A DNA stretch of 64,000 nt from Sphingomonas limnosediminicola (GCF_039537965.1 NZ_BAABBM010000001.1:1240001-1304000); one strand, 5' to 3'. Counted from the stretch's first letter, positions 18,898 to 30,296 are shown. Numbers and translations are program-made. Notes: generated from the letters alone by a model not told the origin.

Positions 18898-18928
18898 CTC
18901 CCGGGTCTTTTGAACCCGGGGGGAAATC

Positions 18929-20749
18929 ATGGATCGCCGCACATTCCTTGCCACCAGCGCCACCATCGCGCTGCTGCCGTTTGCGCAGTCGCCTTTGTTC
19001 GCTACTGTCGCTGCGCCGGCCGGGCCCGGGGACGCCAAGCTCAATGCCCTCTTCGATGAAATCTTCAAGCGGCAGGTCACCGACTCCCCGCCCTTCGCAA
19101 CAGCGCTCGGGCTCGACACCGGCCCCAATGCCAAGCTTCGCGCGACTTTCGACATGCGGCCGCCAAATGTGCAGCGTGAAGCGAACGCCAAGCGCGACCG
19201 CGGCTTCCTTGCGGCGGTGAAGGCGATTGACCCGAAGACGCTGTCGCGGACCGCTGCGCTGAACCGCGAGATCGTGATCTACGACCTCGAAACTTCGCTG
19301 GAATCCTGGGAGAAGTTCAAGATCGACAGCGTCCAGGGGCCGTACATTATCTCGCAGCAGAGCGGCTCATACTTCTCGATCCCCGACTTCCTGAACAGCA
19401 CCCACCCGATCGACAATGCGAGCGACGCCGAAGCCTATATCTCGCGCTTGTCGCAGTTCGGGCCGCTGCTCGACATGGAGACGCAGGACCAGAAGGAAAT
19501 GGCCGCACGCGGTTTCCTCGCACCGGGCTGGTCGCTCGACCTCGCGCTCGGCCAGATGGAAGCGCTGCGTAAGCCGGCTGCCGCCGAAAGCACGATGGTC
19601 AAGTCGATCGCTGACCGCACCAAGGCAAAGAACATCCCCGGCGACTGGGCGGCACGCGCGACCAAGATCGTCGACACCAGCGTCTATCCGGCGCTCGACC
19701 GCCAGATAGCCGCGATCCGCGCGCTTCGCCCGACGACCAAGCCCGGCGACGGCGCGACCCGCCTTCCGAACGGCGCAGCGATCTACGCCGCCGCACTTGC
19801 CCAGGCGACGACCAGCAGCATGACGCCGGATGAGGTGCACAAGCTCGGGCTCTCGCAAGTCGCGGAATATACCGCCGCGCTCGACGGCATCCTCAAGCAG
19901 GCCGGCTTCGCGCAGGGCACGGTCGGCGAGCGTCTGTCCGCGCTCAATGCTTCCCCGGCGCAGCTTTACGCGAACACCGACGCCGGCCGCGCCGAGCTGC
20001 TCGCCAGCCTCAACGCCAATGTGAAGGAAATGACGGCAAGGCTGCCGCAGGCGTTCGCGACGCTTCCTGGCCAGCCGCTCGAAATCCGCGCGGTGCCGAA
20101 GGAGATCCAGGACGGCGCGCCCAACGGCTATTACCGCAGCGCGACGCTCGATGGCTCGCGCCCGGCGATCTACTTCATCAACCTCAAGTCGACGTCCGAC
20201 TGGCCGAAATATTCGCTCCCCTCGCTCACCTATCACGAGGGCGTTCCTGGCCACCATTTGCAGATCAGCCTGGCGCAGGAATCCAAGGACATCCCAATGC
20301 TGCGCAAGATCAGCTTCTATTCGTCCTACATCGAGGGCTGGGCGCTTTATTCGGAGCAGCTCGCGGACGAGATTGGGGGCTACAGTGGGATCGAAAAGGG
20401 CGGCTACCTGCAATCCTTCCTGTTCCGCTCGGCGCGCCTGGTTGTCGACACTGGCCTCAATTCCAAGGGTTGGACCCGCGAACAGGCGATCGACTACATG
20501 ACCAAGACCACTGGCTTCCCGCGCCCGCGTGTGCAGCGCGAGGTCGAGCGTTACTGCGTCTCGATCGGCCAGGCCTGCAGCTACAAGGTCGGCCACCTCG
20601 CCTGGCTTCGCGCCCGTGAGAAGGCGAAGTCGATCCTCGGTCCCAAGTTCGACATCAAGCAGTTCCACGAAGTGCTCAAGGATGGCTCCATGCCGCTCAC
20701 CATCCTCGAGCGCCGCGTGGAGGAACGCGCCCGCGCCCAGCTCGCCTGA
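18929..20749 (+). CDS. DUF885 metallopeptidase-like protein, first of a tandem pair
   Basis: This 606-aa protein has a twin-arginine-like leader (MDRRTFLATSATIALLPF) indicating export. The DUF885 domain fills the rest. The zinc motif is HEGVPGHHLQ (His436), followed by the helix SYIEGWALYSEQLADEIGG and the late YKVGHLAWLRAR. Members are predicted M32-like carboxypeptidases or endopeptidases, and their real substrates are unknown. The next gene (20857) is a close paralogue (both about 600 aa), so a local duplication is clear. Its promoter region carries the TTCGACGAA element shared with the M13 peptidase genes. Confidence 0.9.
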   Translation: MDRRTFLATSATIALLPFAQSPLFATVAAPAGPGDAKLNALFDEIFKRQVTDSPPFATALGLDTGPNAKLRATFDMRPPNVQREANAKRDRGFLAAVKAIDPKTLSRTAALNREIVIYDLETSLESWEKFKIDSVQGPYIISQQSGSYFSIPDFLNSTHPIDNASDAEAYISRLSQFGPLLDMETQDQKEMAARGFLAPGWSLDLALGQMEALRKPAAAESTMVKSIADRTKAKNIPGDWAARATKIVDTSVYPALDRQIAAIRALRPTTKPGDGATRLPNGAAIYAAALAQATTSSMTPDEVHKLGLSQVAEYTAALDGILKQAGFAQGTVGERLSALNASPAQLYANTDAGRAELLASLNANVKEMTARLPQAFATLPGQPLEIRAVPKEIQDGAPNGYYRSATLDGSRPAIYFINLKSTSDWPKYSLPSLTYHEGVPGHHLQISLAQESKDIPMLRKISFYSSYIEGWALYSEQLADEIGGYSGIEKGGYLQSFLFRSARLVVDTGLNSKGWTREQAIDYMTKTTGFPRPRVQREVERYCVSIGQACSYKVGHLAWLRAREKAKSILGPKFDIKQFHEVLKDGSMPLTILERRVEERARAQLA

Positions 20750-20780
20750 TAACAGCGCTGCCGACGAACGGCGGTCTCGC

Positions 20781-20820
20781 TTCGACGAACGTGTTTGCGG
20801 CCTGACGATGCGGCGCTAAC
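20781..20820 (+). promoter_or_regulatory. Conserved promoter block of the second DUF885 gene (TTCGACGAA element)
   Basis: TTCGACGAA (20781-20789), then TTGCGG, then CGGCGCTAAC ending at 20820. The layout matches 18858-18897 over 40 bp, with differences mainly in the spacer. The ATG at 20857 lies 76 nt downstream of the palindrome start. Confidence 0.55.
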
Positions 20821-20856
20821 TTGCCGCCTCTTTTCCGCACATCATGGGATTCGTCG

Positions 20857-22668
20857 ATGGACCGCCGCTCCTTCCTCGCCACCAGCGCGACCGTTGCCCT
20901 TCTTCCACTGACTGAAGCGCCGGCGCTCGCCGCCGCGACGGGCAGCGGAGACGCGAAGATCAACGCGATCTTCGAGAACATTTTCCAGGAGCGCGTCCGC
21001 AACAACCCGGGCCTTGCCTCGTCACTCGGCCTCGACAAAGGCCCGAGCTCGGCGCTGAAGTCGAAGCTCGATACTCGCCCTGCCCCAGTCGCGCGCGCCC
21101 AGGACCTGGCTCGCAACCGCCGCGCGATCGCCGAAGTGGAGGCGATCTCGCCCACCACGCTGTCCGACGCGTCCAAGCTTAACCGCGAGGTCGTCCTTTA
21201 CTCGCTCGAAACGGCCACGCAGGCGGCGTCGCGCTGGGACATCGATTCGGCACAGCGGCCCTATCCGATCACGCAGCAGGGCGGCGCCTACTTCCAGATC
21301 CCGGACTTCCTGAACACGGCGCACACGATCGCCAACGCTGCGGACGCGGAGGCTTATCTCTCGCGCCTCGACCAGTTCGCGACCGTGCTGGACAACGACA
21401 CCGCTTCGCAGCGCGCGCAGGCAGCCCGCGGCTTTCTCGCACCAGCCTGGTCGATCGACCTCGCGCTCGGCCAGATGCGCAAGCTGCGAAACGTGCCCGC
21501 CGGCGATAACACGATGGTGAAGTCGCTCGTTAAGCGCACTGCGGACAAGGGCGTTGCCGGCGACTGGCAGGCACGCGCAGCGGGGATCGTCGAGAAAAGC
21601 GTCTATCCCGCGCTCGATCGCCAGATCACGGCGATGGAGCAATTGAAGCCCACCAGCCGTCCGGGGGACGGCGCCTGGCGCCTGACCAACGGCGATGCAA
21701 TCTATGCCGAGGCGCTCCGCCAAGCCACCACGACGACTTTCTCGCCGGCTGAAGTTCATCAGATGGGCCTTAGCCAGGTCGCGGAAATCAGCGCCGAACT
21801 CGACAAGATCCTCAAGACCCAGGGCTATTCTCAGGGCACCGTCGGCGAGCGCCTCAACGCGCTAAACAAGACGCCGGCCCAGCTCTACGCCGACAGCGAT
21901 GCCGGGCGCGGCGAGCTGCTCGCTTATCTGAACACGGTCGTAAAGGACATGTACGGCCGCTTGCCGAAAGCCTTTGCGACCCTTCCCAACCAACCGCTCG
22001 AGATCCGCCGCGTGCCGCCGGAAATCCAGGACGGTGCGTCCAACGGCTACTACAATCGCGCGGCGCTCGATGGCTCGCGTCCTGCGATCTATTTCATCAA
22101 TCTCAAGGACGTCGGCGACTGGCCGAAATATTCGCTGCCGACGCTCTGCTATCACGAGGGCGTCCCTGGCCATCACCTGCAGATCAGCATCGCGCAGGAA
22201 TCGAAGGACATCCCGACACTCCGGAAGCTGGGCCAGTTTTCCGCTTATTCCGAAGGCTGGGCGCTATACGCGGAGCAGGTTGCCGATGAGCTTGGCGTCT
22301 ATGCTAACGACCCGCTTGGCCGCGCAGGGTATCTCCAGTCTTTCCTGTTCCGCGCAGCGCGTCTGGTCGTCGACACCGGCCTCCACACCAAGCGCTGGAG
22401 CCGCGAGCAGGCGACCGATTACATGGTCAAAACGACCGGCTACGCGCGCCCCCGCTCGCAGCGCGAGGTGGAGCGTTACTGCACAATGATCGGCCAGGCC
22501 TGTAGCTACAAGGTCGGCCACACTGCCTGGACCCGCGCCCGCGCCGAAGCGCAGCAGAAGCTCGGCGCCAAGTTCGACATCAAGCAGTTTCATGAAATCC
22601 TGCGCGAAGGAGCGATGCCGCTCAGCATCCTCGAACGCCGCATCCGCGAGCGCACGCTTACCGCTTAA
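20857..22668 (+). CDS. DUF885 metallopeptidase-like protein, second of a tandem pair
   Basis: This 603-aa paralogue of the preceding gene has the leader MDRRSFLATSATVALLPL, a DUF885 domain and the zinc motif HEGVPGHHLQ (His433). SAYSEGWALYAEQVADELGV and YKVGHTAWTRAR sit in equivalent positions. The start at 20857 is chosen by the matching leader; the frame extends to 20821 through the promoter block. The two copies have diverged clearly in the N-terminal 250 residues but stay similar around the metal site, suggesting different substrates with the same chemistry. Both are probably periplasmic. Confidence 0.9.
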   Translation: MDRRSFLATSATVALLPLTEAPALAAATGSGDAKINAIFENIFQERVRNNPGLASSLGLDKGPSSALKSKLDTRPAPVARAQDLARNRRAIAEVEAISPTTLSDASKLNREVVLYSLETATQAASRWDIDSAQRPYPITQQGGAYFQIPDFLNTAHTIANAADAEAYLSRLDQFATVLDNDTASQRAQAARGFLAPAWSIDLALGQMRKLRNVPAGDNTMVKSLVKRTADKGVAGDWQARAAGIVEKSVYPALDRQITAMEQLKPTSRPGDGAWRLTNGDAIYAEALRQATTTTFSPAEVHQMGLSQVAEISAELDKILKTQGYSQGTVGERLNALNKTPAQLYADSDAGRGELLAYLNTVVKDMYGRLPKAFATLPNQPLEIRRVPPEIQDGASNGYYNRAALDGSRPAIYFINLKDVGDWPKYSLPTLCYHEGVPGHHLQISIAQESKDIPTLRKLGQFSAYSEGWALYAEQVADELGVYANDPLGRAGYLQSFLFRAARLVVDTGLHTKRWSREQATDYMVKTTGYARPRSQREVERYCTMIGQACSYKVGHTAWTRARAEAQQKLGAKFDIKQFHEILREGAMPLSILERRIRERTLTA

Positions 22669-22851
22669 GCCGCGCAGTGCTGCATGGCACTCTCGCACCG
22701 GTTAAACGCCGGGGCGGTCCTAACCTATGTTGGCGGCTTCAAATTTCAGGAAGCATAAAGCAATTGGTCTGTTAATATGCAGGCTTCGCAGCCGGGGGGC
22801 TGCGTTGGTCCAACCTGGGTGGGGGGAGAAAATCCACACGGAGACGTAAGC

Positions 22852-25800
22852 GTGAACATCCAGGCCCAGCGGGACTTTATCGATCGCCGCCAGCTCGTCA
22901 CCGCACTCCGTGCGTTGCGCCGTGGCGACTTCAGTGTGCGCCTTCCCGAAGAAGTCGACGGGATCGACGGCGAAATTGCGACTTTGTTCAACGAAGTCGT
23001 TGGCATGAACGAAGCCATCACGCAGGAATTCGAACGTCTCTCCAAGGTTGTCGGCAAGGAAGGCAAGATCACGCAGCGCGCTCGCGTCCGTGGCGCCAGC
23101 GGCGGATGGGACAGCAAGCTTCGCGCCGTCAACGAACTGATCGACGACATGGTCCAGCCGACCGCGGAAGTCTCCCGCGTCATCGGCGCCGTCGCCAAGG
23201 GCGACCTTTCCCAATCAATGGCCGTCGAAATCGACGGGCGCGCGCTCCGCGGCGAGTTCCTGCGCATCGGCAAGGTGGTGAACACCATGGTCGACCAGCT
23301 CAACGGCTTCGCGTCGGAAGTGACGCGCGTCGCCCGTGAGGTCGGCACCGAAGGCAAGCTCGGCGGTCAGGCGAAGGTGAAGGGCGTTGCCGGCACCTGG
23401 AAGGACCTCACCGACAATGTGAACGCCATGGCGACGAACTTGACCAGCCAAGTGCGCAACATCGCCGAGGTGACCACCGCCGTGGCGCGTGGCGACCTTT
23501 CGAAGAAGATCACCGTCGAGGTTAAGGGCGAAATCCTCGAGCTCAAGAACACTATCAACGTCATGGTCGATCAGCTCAACGGCTTCGCGTCCGAAGTGAC
23601 GCGCGTCGCCCGCGAAGTCGGCACCGAGGGTAAGCTCGGCGGACAGGCGCAGGTGCTCGGCGTCGCCGGTACGTGGAAGGACCTTACCGACAACGTGAAC
23701 CTCATGGCCGAAAATCTTACCGGCCAGGTGCGCAACATCGCCGAAGTGACCACGGCCGTCGCCCGCGGCGACTTGTCGAAGAAGATCACCGTCGACGTGA
23801 AGGGCGAGATTCTCGAGCTCAAGAACACCATCAATACCATGGTGGACCAGCTCAACGGCTTCGCATCGGAAGTGACGCGCGTTGCGCGCGAAGTGGGTAC
23901 CGAAGGCAAGCTCGGCGGACAGGCGCGCGTGGAAGGTGTCGCCGGCACGTGGAAGGACCTCACCGACAACGTGAACCTCATGGCCGAAAATCTTACCGGC
24001 CAGGTGCGTAACATCGCCGAAGTGACCACGGCCGTCGCCCGCGGCGACTTGTCGAAGAAAATTACCGTCGACGTGCGCGGCGAAATCCTGGAGCTGAAGG
24101 ACACCATCAACACGATGGTCGATCAGCTGAACTCCTTCGCTTCCGAAGTGACGCGCGTCGCCCGCGAAGTGGGCTCGGAAGGCAAGCTCGGCGGTCAGGC
24201 GCAGGTCCCGGGCGTGGGCGGAACCTGGGCCGACTTGACCGACAACGTGAACCTGATGGCCGACAACCTTACCGGCCAGGTGCGCAACATCGCGGAAGTG
24301 ACGACCGCCGTCGCCAAGGGCGACTTGTCCAAGAAGATCACCGTCGACGTGAAGGGCGAAATCCTCGAGCTCAAGAACACCATCAATACCATGGTGGACC
24401 AGCTCAACGCATTCGCGGGCGAAGTTACCCGCGTGGCGCGCGAAGTCGGCACCGAAGGAAAGCTGGGCGGACAGGCGCAAGTCGAAGGCGTCGCCGGCAC
24501 ATGGGCCGACCTGACCGACAATGTGAACCTGATGGCCGGCAATTTGACGGGCCAGGTTCGCAACATCGCCGAGGTGACGACCGCCGTTGCCCGCGGCGAC
24601 TTGTCGAAGAAGATCACCGTCGACGTGAAGGGCGAGATCCTCGAGCTCAAGAACACCATCAACGTCATGGTGGACCAGCTCAACGGCTTTGCGTCCGAAG
24701 TGACGCGCGTTGCGCGCGAGGTCGGCACCGAAGGCAAGCTCGGCGGGCAGGCGCAGGTGCCGGGCGTCGGCGGTACGTGGAAGGACCTTACCGACAACGT
24801 GAACGCCATGGCGGCGAACCTGACGGGTCAGGTGCGCAACATCGCCGAGGTGACGACCGCGGTGGCTTCGGGCGACTTGTCCAAGAAGATCACCGTCGAC
24901 GTAAAGGGCGAAATCCTCGAGCTGAAGAACACCATCAATACCATGGTCGATCAGCTCAACGCCTTCGCCGGCGAGGTCACCCGCGTGGCCCGCGAAGTGG
25001 GTACGGAAGGAAAGCTCGGCGGCCAGGCGCAGGTGCGTGGCGTCGCCGGCACCTGGAAGGACCTCACCGACAACGTGAACCTAATGGCCGCGAACCTCAC
25101 CGGCCAGGTCCGCAACATCGCCGACGTGACCACCGCCGTGGCGCGAGGCGACCTTTCGAAGAAGATCACGGTGGACGTGAAGGGCGAAATCCTCGCCCTC
25201 AAAAACACGATCAACACCATGGTCGACCAGCTCAACGCTTTCGCCGGCGAGGTGACGCGCGTTGCGCGCGAAGTCGGTACCGACGGCAAGCTCGGTGGCC
25301 AGGCGGCCGTCCCGGGCGTCGGTGGTACGTGGAAGGACCTTACCGACAACGTCAACGTTATGGCCACCAACCTGACCAACCAGGTCCGCGGTATCGCCGA
25401 AGTCGTGACCGCGGTGGCGCAGGGTAACCTCAAGCGGAAGCTGACCGTGGACGCGAAAGGCGAAATCGCCGCTCTCGCCGACACGATCAACTTCATGATC
25501 GATACGCTTTCGACCTTCGGCGACCAGGTCACGAACATGGCCCGAGAAGTCGGCATCGAAGGCAAGCTCGGCGGCCAGGCCCGCGTTCCGGGCGCCGCAG
25601 GCCTGTGGCGCGATCTCACCGATAACGTGAACCAGCTTGCCGCAAACCTCACCAACCAGGTTCGCTCGATCGCCGAGGTGGCGACAGCCGTGACCAAGGG
25701 CGACCTTACCCGCTCCATCGCCGTGCAGGCAGCGGGCGAAATGGCCGCCCTCAAGGACACGATCAACGAGATGATCGGCAACCTGAAGGACCAGACGCTG

Positions 25801-28221
25801 AAGAATGCGGAGCAGGATTGGCTCAAGACCAACCTCGCCCGCTTCAGCCGCATGCTTCAGGGCGAGCGCGATCTCGCGACCGTTTCCAACCTCATCATGT
25901 CGGAGCTCGCGCCGCTGGTGAACGCGCAATATGGCGTCTTCTACGTCACCAAGCGCGAGGAAGATGAAACCAAGCTCGAGCTCGTCGCCAGCTATGGCGC
26001 CGAAACGCCGGAGCAGCTGAAGCAGGAATTCCACCTTCGCGAAGGCTTGATCGGGCAAGCGGCGGCGGATCGCCGGCCGATCCTTCTGAAGGACGTGCCG
26101 CCCGACTTCATCCGCATTGGCTCGGGCCTCGGCCACGCCAAGCCGGCCAACGTCAACATTCTGCCGGCCCTCTTCGAAGACGAAGTGAAGGCGGTCATCG
26201 AGCTCGCATCGTTCAGCGAGTTCAACGAGACCCACCAGAGCTTCCTCGATCAGCTGATGGAATCGGTCGGCATCGTGCTCAACACGATCGCTGCGACCAT
26301 GCGCACGGAGGGCCTGCTTACGCAATCGCAGCTCCTCACCCAGGAACTTCAGGCGCGCCAGACCGAACTGACCCGCAAGCAGCAGGAGCTTCACGCTACC
26401 AACGAGGAGCTTCAGGAGAAAGCGCAGCTTCTCGAGAATGAGAAGAAGCAGGTCGAAGCGAAGAATATCGAAATCGAAATGGCGCGTCGCGCAGTCGAGG
26501 AAAAGGCCGAGCAGCTCGCGCTCACGTCCAAGTACAAGTCCGAGTTCCTCGCGAACATGTCGCACGAGCTCCGGACCCCGCTCAACTCGCTCCTCATCCT
26601 GTCGAAGCTCCTCGCCGACAATGCGCAGGGCAACCTTAACGAGAAGCAGGTCGAATTCTCGCGCACGATCAACTCGGCCGGTTCCGACCTTCTCAATCTC
26701 ATCAACGACATCCTCGACCTGTCGAAAATCGAATCCGGTACGGTGACGATCGAGGTCGGCGAGATGCCGATGCAGCACCTGAAGCAGCACATGGAGCGGA
26801 CCTTCCGCCAGCTCGCGGCCGATAAGGAACTCGACTTCAACGTCAAGTTCGATGCCAAGCTGCCGCAGACGATCCGCACCGACGAAAAGAGGCTTCAGCA
26901 GATCGTGCTCAACCTCCTTTCGAACGCGTTCAAGTTCACCTCGAAGGGGGGAGTCACTCTCAACGTCCGCTGTGCGACAAGCGGCTGGAGCCCGACGCAC
27001 CCCGTGCTCCGGAAGGGTGACCGCGCGATCGAGATCGCCGTGACCGACACAGGCATCGGCATCCCCGAAGACAAGCAGAAGCTGATCTTCGAAGCGTTCC
27101 AGCAGGCCGATGGCACGACCAGCCGCAAATATGGCGGCACTGGCCTCGGCCTCTCGATCAGCCGCGAAATCGCGCGCCTGCTGGGCGGTGAGCTGCAGGT
27201 CCGGTCGAAGCCGGGCGAAGGCTCGACCTTCACGCTCTATGTCCCGCTTCAGGCCGAAGCGAGCGCCGCAACCGCCGCGATCGGAGCCCCTGCTCGCTAC
27301 GACAATAGCGGCGCGCTGGTTCCGACCGCTTTGCCCACAAGCTTCGAGGTCACGGACGACCGCGACGATCTGGGGAAGGAGCCGTTCGTGCTGATCGTCG
27401 AGGACGACCCGACCTTCGCGTCGATCCTCCTCGATGCCGCACACGAGGCGGGCATGAAGGGCGTCGTCTCTACCGCCGGCGCAGGCACGCTCAACATGGC
27501 GCGCAAACTTCAGCCGACCGCGATTACGCTCGACCTAGGTCTCGCCGATATCGACGGCTTCGTGCTGCTCGACCTGTTGAAGCACGACGCACAGACAGAC
27601 CACGTGCCAATCCACGTCATATCCGGTGCCGACCGCAGCAAGTCGGTTATCGGCATGGGTGCGTTCGGCGTGACCGACAAACCCGCCGAGCGCGCGGACC
27701 TTGTCCGCGTCTTCACCGAACTCCGGGAACATGCGGAATCGCAGAAGCCGAAGCGCAAGGCCAAGGCCGCGGGAAGCCAGTCTGTACGACAGATTCCGGA
27801 GCTCGCGGGCGCCAAAGTGCTCATCGTGGACGACGACATCCGCAACATCTTCTCGCTCACAAGCGTTTTGGAGAGCCACGACGTGGAAGTTCTCCATGCG
27901 GAGCGGGGAAAGGACGGGATCCTGATTCTGGAACAGACGCCGGGCGTCGATGTCGCCCTGATCGACATCATGATGCCGGAAATGGACGGCTATGAGACGA
28001 TGCAGGAGATCCGCAAGCGGCCCGGGCTTGCCGATTTGCCGCTGATCGCCGTGACCGCCAAGGCCATGAAGGGTGATCGCCAGAAGTGCCTCGACGCAGG
28101 CGCTTCGGACTATATCGCCAAGCCGGTCGACATCGAGCTCCTCCTGGCGCTGCTCCGCGTATGGGTCGCGCGCTCGCGTGAAGCTGCCACGCCGTCCATA
28201 CCGCTGGAGGCCGCAGAGTAA
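22852..28221 (+). CDS. Giant poly-HAMP hybrid histidine kinase
   Basis: This is a 1789-aa soluble hybrid kinase. The order is a degenerate HAMP block (about 15-146), nine 92-residue HAMP repeats (147-974), a GAF domain (about 1000-1150), a coiled coil, HisKA with [17 protein letters not shown] (His1238), HATPase ([18 protein letters not shown]), a first receiver (Asp1561 in [13 protein letters not shown]) and a second receiver (Asp1705 in [13 protein letters not shown]). No membrane helix is evident. The design resembles fungal group III osmosensing kinases and their bacterial relatives. I prefer the GTG at 22852 because GGAG lies 8 nt upstream; an in-frame ATG at 22777 would add 25 unconvincing residues. 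A second hybrid kinase starts 3 bp after its stop, forming a phosphorelay operon. Confidence 0.88.
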   Translation: MNIQAQRDFIDRRQLVTALRALRRGDFSVRLPEEVDGIDGEIATLFNEVVGMNEAITQEFERLSKVVGKEGKITQRARVRGASGGWDSKLRAVNELIDDMVQPTAEVSRVIGAVAKGDLSQSMAVEIDGRALRGEFLRIGKVVNTMVDQLNGFASEVTRVAREVGTEGKLGGQAKVKGVAGTWKDLTDNVNAMATNLTSQVRNIAEVTTAVARGDLSKKITVEVKGEILELKNTINVMVDQLNGFASEVTRVAREVGTEGKLGGQAQVLGVAGTWKDLTDNVNLMAENLTGQVRNIAEVTTAVARGDLSKKITVDVKGEILELKNTINTMVDQLNGFASEVTRVAREVGTEGKLGGQARVEGVAGTWKDLTDNVNLMAENLTGQVRNIAEVTTAVARGDLSKKITVDVRGEILELKDTINTMVDQLNSFASEVTRVAREVGSEGKLGGQAQVPGVGGTWADLTDNVNLMADNLTGQVRNIAEVTTAVAKGDLSKKITVDVKGEILELKNTINTMVDQLNAFAGEVTRVAREVGTEGKLGGQAQVEGVAGTWADLTDNVNLMAGNLTGQVRNIAEVTTAVARGDLSKKITVDVKGEILELKNTINVMVDQLNGFASEVTRVAREVGTEGKLGGQAQVPGVGGTWKDLTDNVNAMAANLTGQVRNIAEVTTAVASGDLSKKITVDVKGEILELKNTINTMVDQLNAFAGEVTRVAREVGTEGKLGGQAQVRGVAGTWKDLTDNVNLMAANLTGQVRNIADVTTAVARGDLSKKITVDVKGEILALKNTINTMVDQLNAFAGEVTRVAREVGTDGKLGGQAAVPGVGGTWKDLTDNVNVMATNLTNQVRGIAEVVTAVAQGNLKRKLTVDAKGEIAALADTINFMIDTLSTFGDQVTNMAREVGIEGKLGGQARVPGAAGLWRDLTDNVNQLAANLTNQVRSIAEVATAVTKGDLTRSIAVQAAGEMAALKDTINEMIGNLKDQTLKNAEQDWLKTNLARFSRMLQGERDLATVSNLIMSELAPLVNAQYGVFYVTKREEDETKLELVASYGAETPEQLKQEFHLREGLIGQAAADRRPILLKDVPPDFIRIGSGLGHAKPANVNILPALFEDEVKAVIELASFSEFNETHQSFLDQLMESVGIVLNTIAATMRTEGLLTQSQLLTQELQARQTELTRKQQELHATNEELQEKAQLLENEKKQVEAKNIEIEMARRAVEEKAEQLALTSKYKSEFLANMSHELRTPLNSLLILSKLLADNAQGNLNEKQVEFSRTINSAGSDLLNLINDILDLSKIESGTVTIEVGEMPMQHLKQHMERTFRQLAADKELDFNVKFDAKLPQTIRTDEKRLQQIVLNLLSNAFKFTSKGGVTLNVRCATSGWSPTHPVLRKGDRAIEIAVTDTGIGIPEDKQKLIFEAFQQADGTTSRKYGGTGLGLSISREIARLLGGELQVRSKPGEGSTFTLYVPLQAEASAATAAIGAPARYDNSGALVPTALPTSFEVTDDRDDLGKEPFVLIVEDDPTFASILLDAAHEAGMKGVVSTAGAGTLNMARKLQPTAITLDLGLADIDGFVLLDLLKHDAQTDHVPIHVISGADRSKSVIGMGAFGVTDKPAERADLVRVFTELREHAESQKPKRKAKAAGSQSVRQIPELAGAKVLIVDDDIRNIFSLTSVLESHDVEVLHAERGKDGILILEQTPGVDVALIDIMMPEMDGYETMQEIRKRPGLADLPLIAVTAKAMKGDRQKCLDAGASDYIAKPVDIELLLALLRVWVARSREAATPSIPLEAAE
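23290..25773 (+). repeat. Nine in-phase 276-bp coding repeats (HAMP array)
   Basis: Units begin at 23290 and every 276 bp to 25498. Each opens with VDQLN-type residues (IDTLS in the last) and encodes [18 protein letters not shown], a [11 protein letters not shown] segment, [20 protein letters not shown] and an [10 protein letters not shown] end. The first eight units are near-identical and the ninth is diverged. Neighbouring units are almost the same at the DNA level: the second and third differ by only about three bases in the 100-nt block from 23701/23977. This implies recent expansion or gene conversion. Confidence 0.9.
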
Positions 28222-28223
28222 GA

Positions 28224-30296
28224 GTGGCGAAGTCCATCGAAGACTTGCCGGTGCAGGCTTTTAGCGAGCCTGAGAGGTCCGACGGCGCTCCCGCGCAGCG
28301 GCCTTGCGTGCTTCTTGTCGACGACGACGAGCGTAACCTGCTCGCGGTCCAGAGCATCCTTGAAGACCTCGGCGATGTCGTCACGGCGCGATCCGGCGAG
28401 GAGGCCCTTCGGCACCTCCTGAAGGGCGAGTTCGCGGTCATCCTGCTCGACGTCTACATGCCCGGCATGGACGGCTATGAAACCGCCCAGATCATCCGCA
28501 GTCGCGACCAGACCAAGGGCATCCCCATCGTGTTCCTGTCGGCGGTGAACAAGGAAGCCGAGCACCTTCTGCGCGGCTATGCGATGGGTGCCGTCGACTA
28601 TGTGTTCAAGCCGGTCGACCCGATCGTCCTTCGCTCGAAGGTCTCGGTCTTCGTCGACCTCTTCGCCAAGACCAAGGAAATCGAGCGAAAGGCCCGGCAG
28701 GAGCAGGCCCTTCTCGACGCCAACCTCCGCGCCAACGCCGAGCTCCTCCGCGCGGAACAGGAGCTTCGCCGCGCCGAGCAGCGCCAGGCGGCCATCATTC
28801 AGTCGCTGCCGATGGTGCTCTATCTCGATCCTTACGGCGCGAGCCAGCGGCGGCCGACGTACGTCAGCGGCGACTTCGAAGCGATCACCGGCTTCCGGCT
28901 CGAGGATATTGCCGAAGACTCCACGATGTGGAGCGATCGCTTGCATCCCGATGACCGCGAACGGGTCCTTGCGGCGATGGCGGCGCGCCGCAACACCGGC
29001 CGCTCCTCAATCGAATATCGCTGGCAGACGGCTGACGGCACCTACAAGCATTTCCTCGATCAGGCAGTACTGCTTCGCGACGCCGATGGCCGGCCGGTCG
29101 AGTTCGCTGGGACGCTCACCGACATTTCAGAGCAGCGCTCGCTCGAAAACCAGCTCGCCCACGCGCAGAAGATGGACGCGATCGGCAAGCTCACCGGCGG
29201 CATCGCGCACGACTTCAACAACTTGCTGGCTGCGGTGATCGGCGGGCTTGGGCTGCTCGACAAACGCGCGCCGCTTAGTGACGAGCATCGCAAAATCCTA
29301 GGCATGACCAAGCGCGCCGCCGAGCAGGGCAGCGAACTGGTCCGCCGCCTCCTGGCCTTTGCGCGCCGGCAGCAGCTTGAGCCGCAGCCGATCGACCTCG
29401 CGGCTCTTCAGGAGGCGGTCCTCGACCTGCTGACGCACACGCTGGGCGGACTAGTCCAGATCGAATGGCGTGCCGAAGGCGATGTCTGGCATGCCTTCGC
29501 CGACCAAGCGCAGCTGGAACTCGCCTTGGTCAATCTCATCATCAACGCCCGCGACGCGATGCCGAGCGGCGGCACGATCACCGTCACGGTAGAGAACAAG
29601 CAGCTTCCGTCGACGAACTGGGCCGAAATACCAGCGGGCGATTATGTGCTGATCTCGATCGCCGATACCGGCACGGGCATTTCACCGGACCATCTCGACA
29701 AGGTGCTGGAGCCCTTCTTCACGACCAAGGAAGTCGGCAAGGGCAGCGGCCTCGGCCTCAGCATGGTCTACGGTTTCGCCAAGCAGTCCAACGGCGCTTT
29801 CCGCCTGTCCAGCGAGATGGGCCGCGGTACCAACGCCGAGCTCTGGTTGCCCCGCGCGCCAGAGGCCGAGGCGGGCTTAGACATTGCGCCGGCCCAAGAA
29901 CTGACACGCAAGCCGGTTCCCAAGCTTCGTATCCTCCTGATCGACGATCACGCGGAAGTACGCAGCACGACGGCGGCGGTGCTCGCCGACTTTGGGCACG
30001 AAGTGGTCGAAGCGGCGAATGGCGCCGATGCGCTGAAGATGCTGAAGGGCGGCGACTGCGAATACGACCTCATCATCAGCGACTATGCGATGCCGCATTT
30101 GTCGGGCACCGAGTTCCTGCGCGAAGCGCGTCACATCTGCCCAGACGTCGCCGCAATGATCATTACCGGTTATGCCGAAACCGACACCATGACCGGCAAG
30201 CCGGACGGCGTCGAAATCCTGCTCAAGCCATTCACCCCCAGCATGCTTGAAACGAGCCTTTCACGCCTGTGCGCGTCCGCAGGTGTCGCCGGTTAA
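28224..30296 (+). CDS. Hybrid histidine kinase, REC-PAS-HK-REC
   Basis: This 690-aa protein begins with a receiver domain (about 27-145; Asp76 in VILLDVYMPGMDG). A coiled coil and a PAS domain follow (about 190-310, LPMVLYLDPYG...ITGFRLEDI). The kinase core has GGIAHDFNNLLAAVIGGLGL (His329), an ATPase with NLIINARDAMPSGG and GLGLSMVYGFAKQSNG, and a C-terminal receiver (LIISDYAMPHLSG). It starts at a GTG 3 bp after the poly-HAMP kinase stop, so the two are co-translated. The N-terminal receiver makes it a likely phosphoryl acceptor of that kinase. The output is unknown, as there is no DNA-binding domain. Confidence 0.88.
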   Translation: MAKSIEDLPVQAFSEPERSDGAPAQRPCVLLVDDDERNLLAVQSILEDLGDVVTARSGEEALRHLLKGEFAVILLDVYMPGMDGYETAQIIRSRDQTKGIPIVFLSAVNKEAEHLLRGYAMGAVDYVFKPVDPIVLRSKVSVFVDLFAKTKEIERKARQEQALLDANLRANAELLRAEQELRRAEQRQAAIIQSLPMVLYLDPYGASQRRPTYVSGDFEAITGFRLEDIAEDSTMWSDRLHPDDRERVLAAMAARRNTGRSSIEYRWQTADGTYKHFLDQAVLLRDADGRPVEFAGTLTDISEQRSLENQLAHAQKMDAIGKLTGGIAHDFNNLLAAVIGGLGLLDKRAPLSDEHRKILGMTKRAAEQGSELVRRLLAFARRQQLEPQPIDLAALQEAVLDLLTHTLGGLVQIEWRAEGDVWHAFADQAQLELALVNLIINARDAMPSGGTITVTVENKQLPSTNWAEIPAGDYVLISIADTGTGISPDHLDKVLEPFFTTKEVGKGSGLGLSMVYGFAKQSNGAFRLSSEMGRGTNAELWLPRAPEAEAGLDIAPAQELTRKPVPKLRILLIDDHAEVRSTTAAVLADFGHEVVEAANGADALKMLKGGDCEYDLIISDYAMPHLSGTEFLREARHICPDVAAMIITGYAETDTMTGKPDGVEILLKPFTPSMLETSLSRLCASAGVAG

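Noticed and set aside
18900..18920. CCCGGGT-N7-ACCCGGG hairpin in front of the first DUF885 gene as a regulatory RNA element
   Set aside because: The predicted transcription start falls within it, so the full hairpin may not be transcribed, and the second DUF885 gene has no counterpart.
25081..27444. 787-codon open frame antisense to the poly-HAMP kinase
   Set aside because: It mirrors the high-GC codon pattern of the real kinase gene on the other strand and has no recognisable domain. The same holds for 23215-24480 and for 2829-4190.
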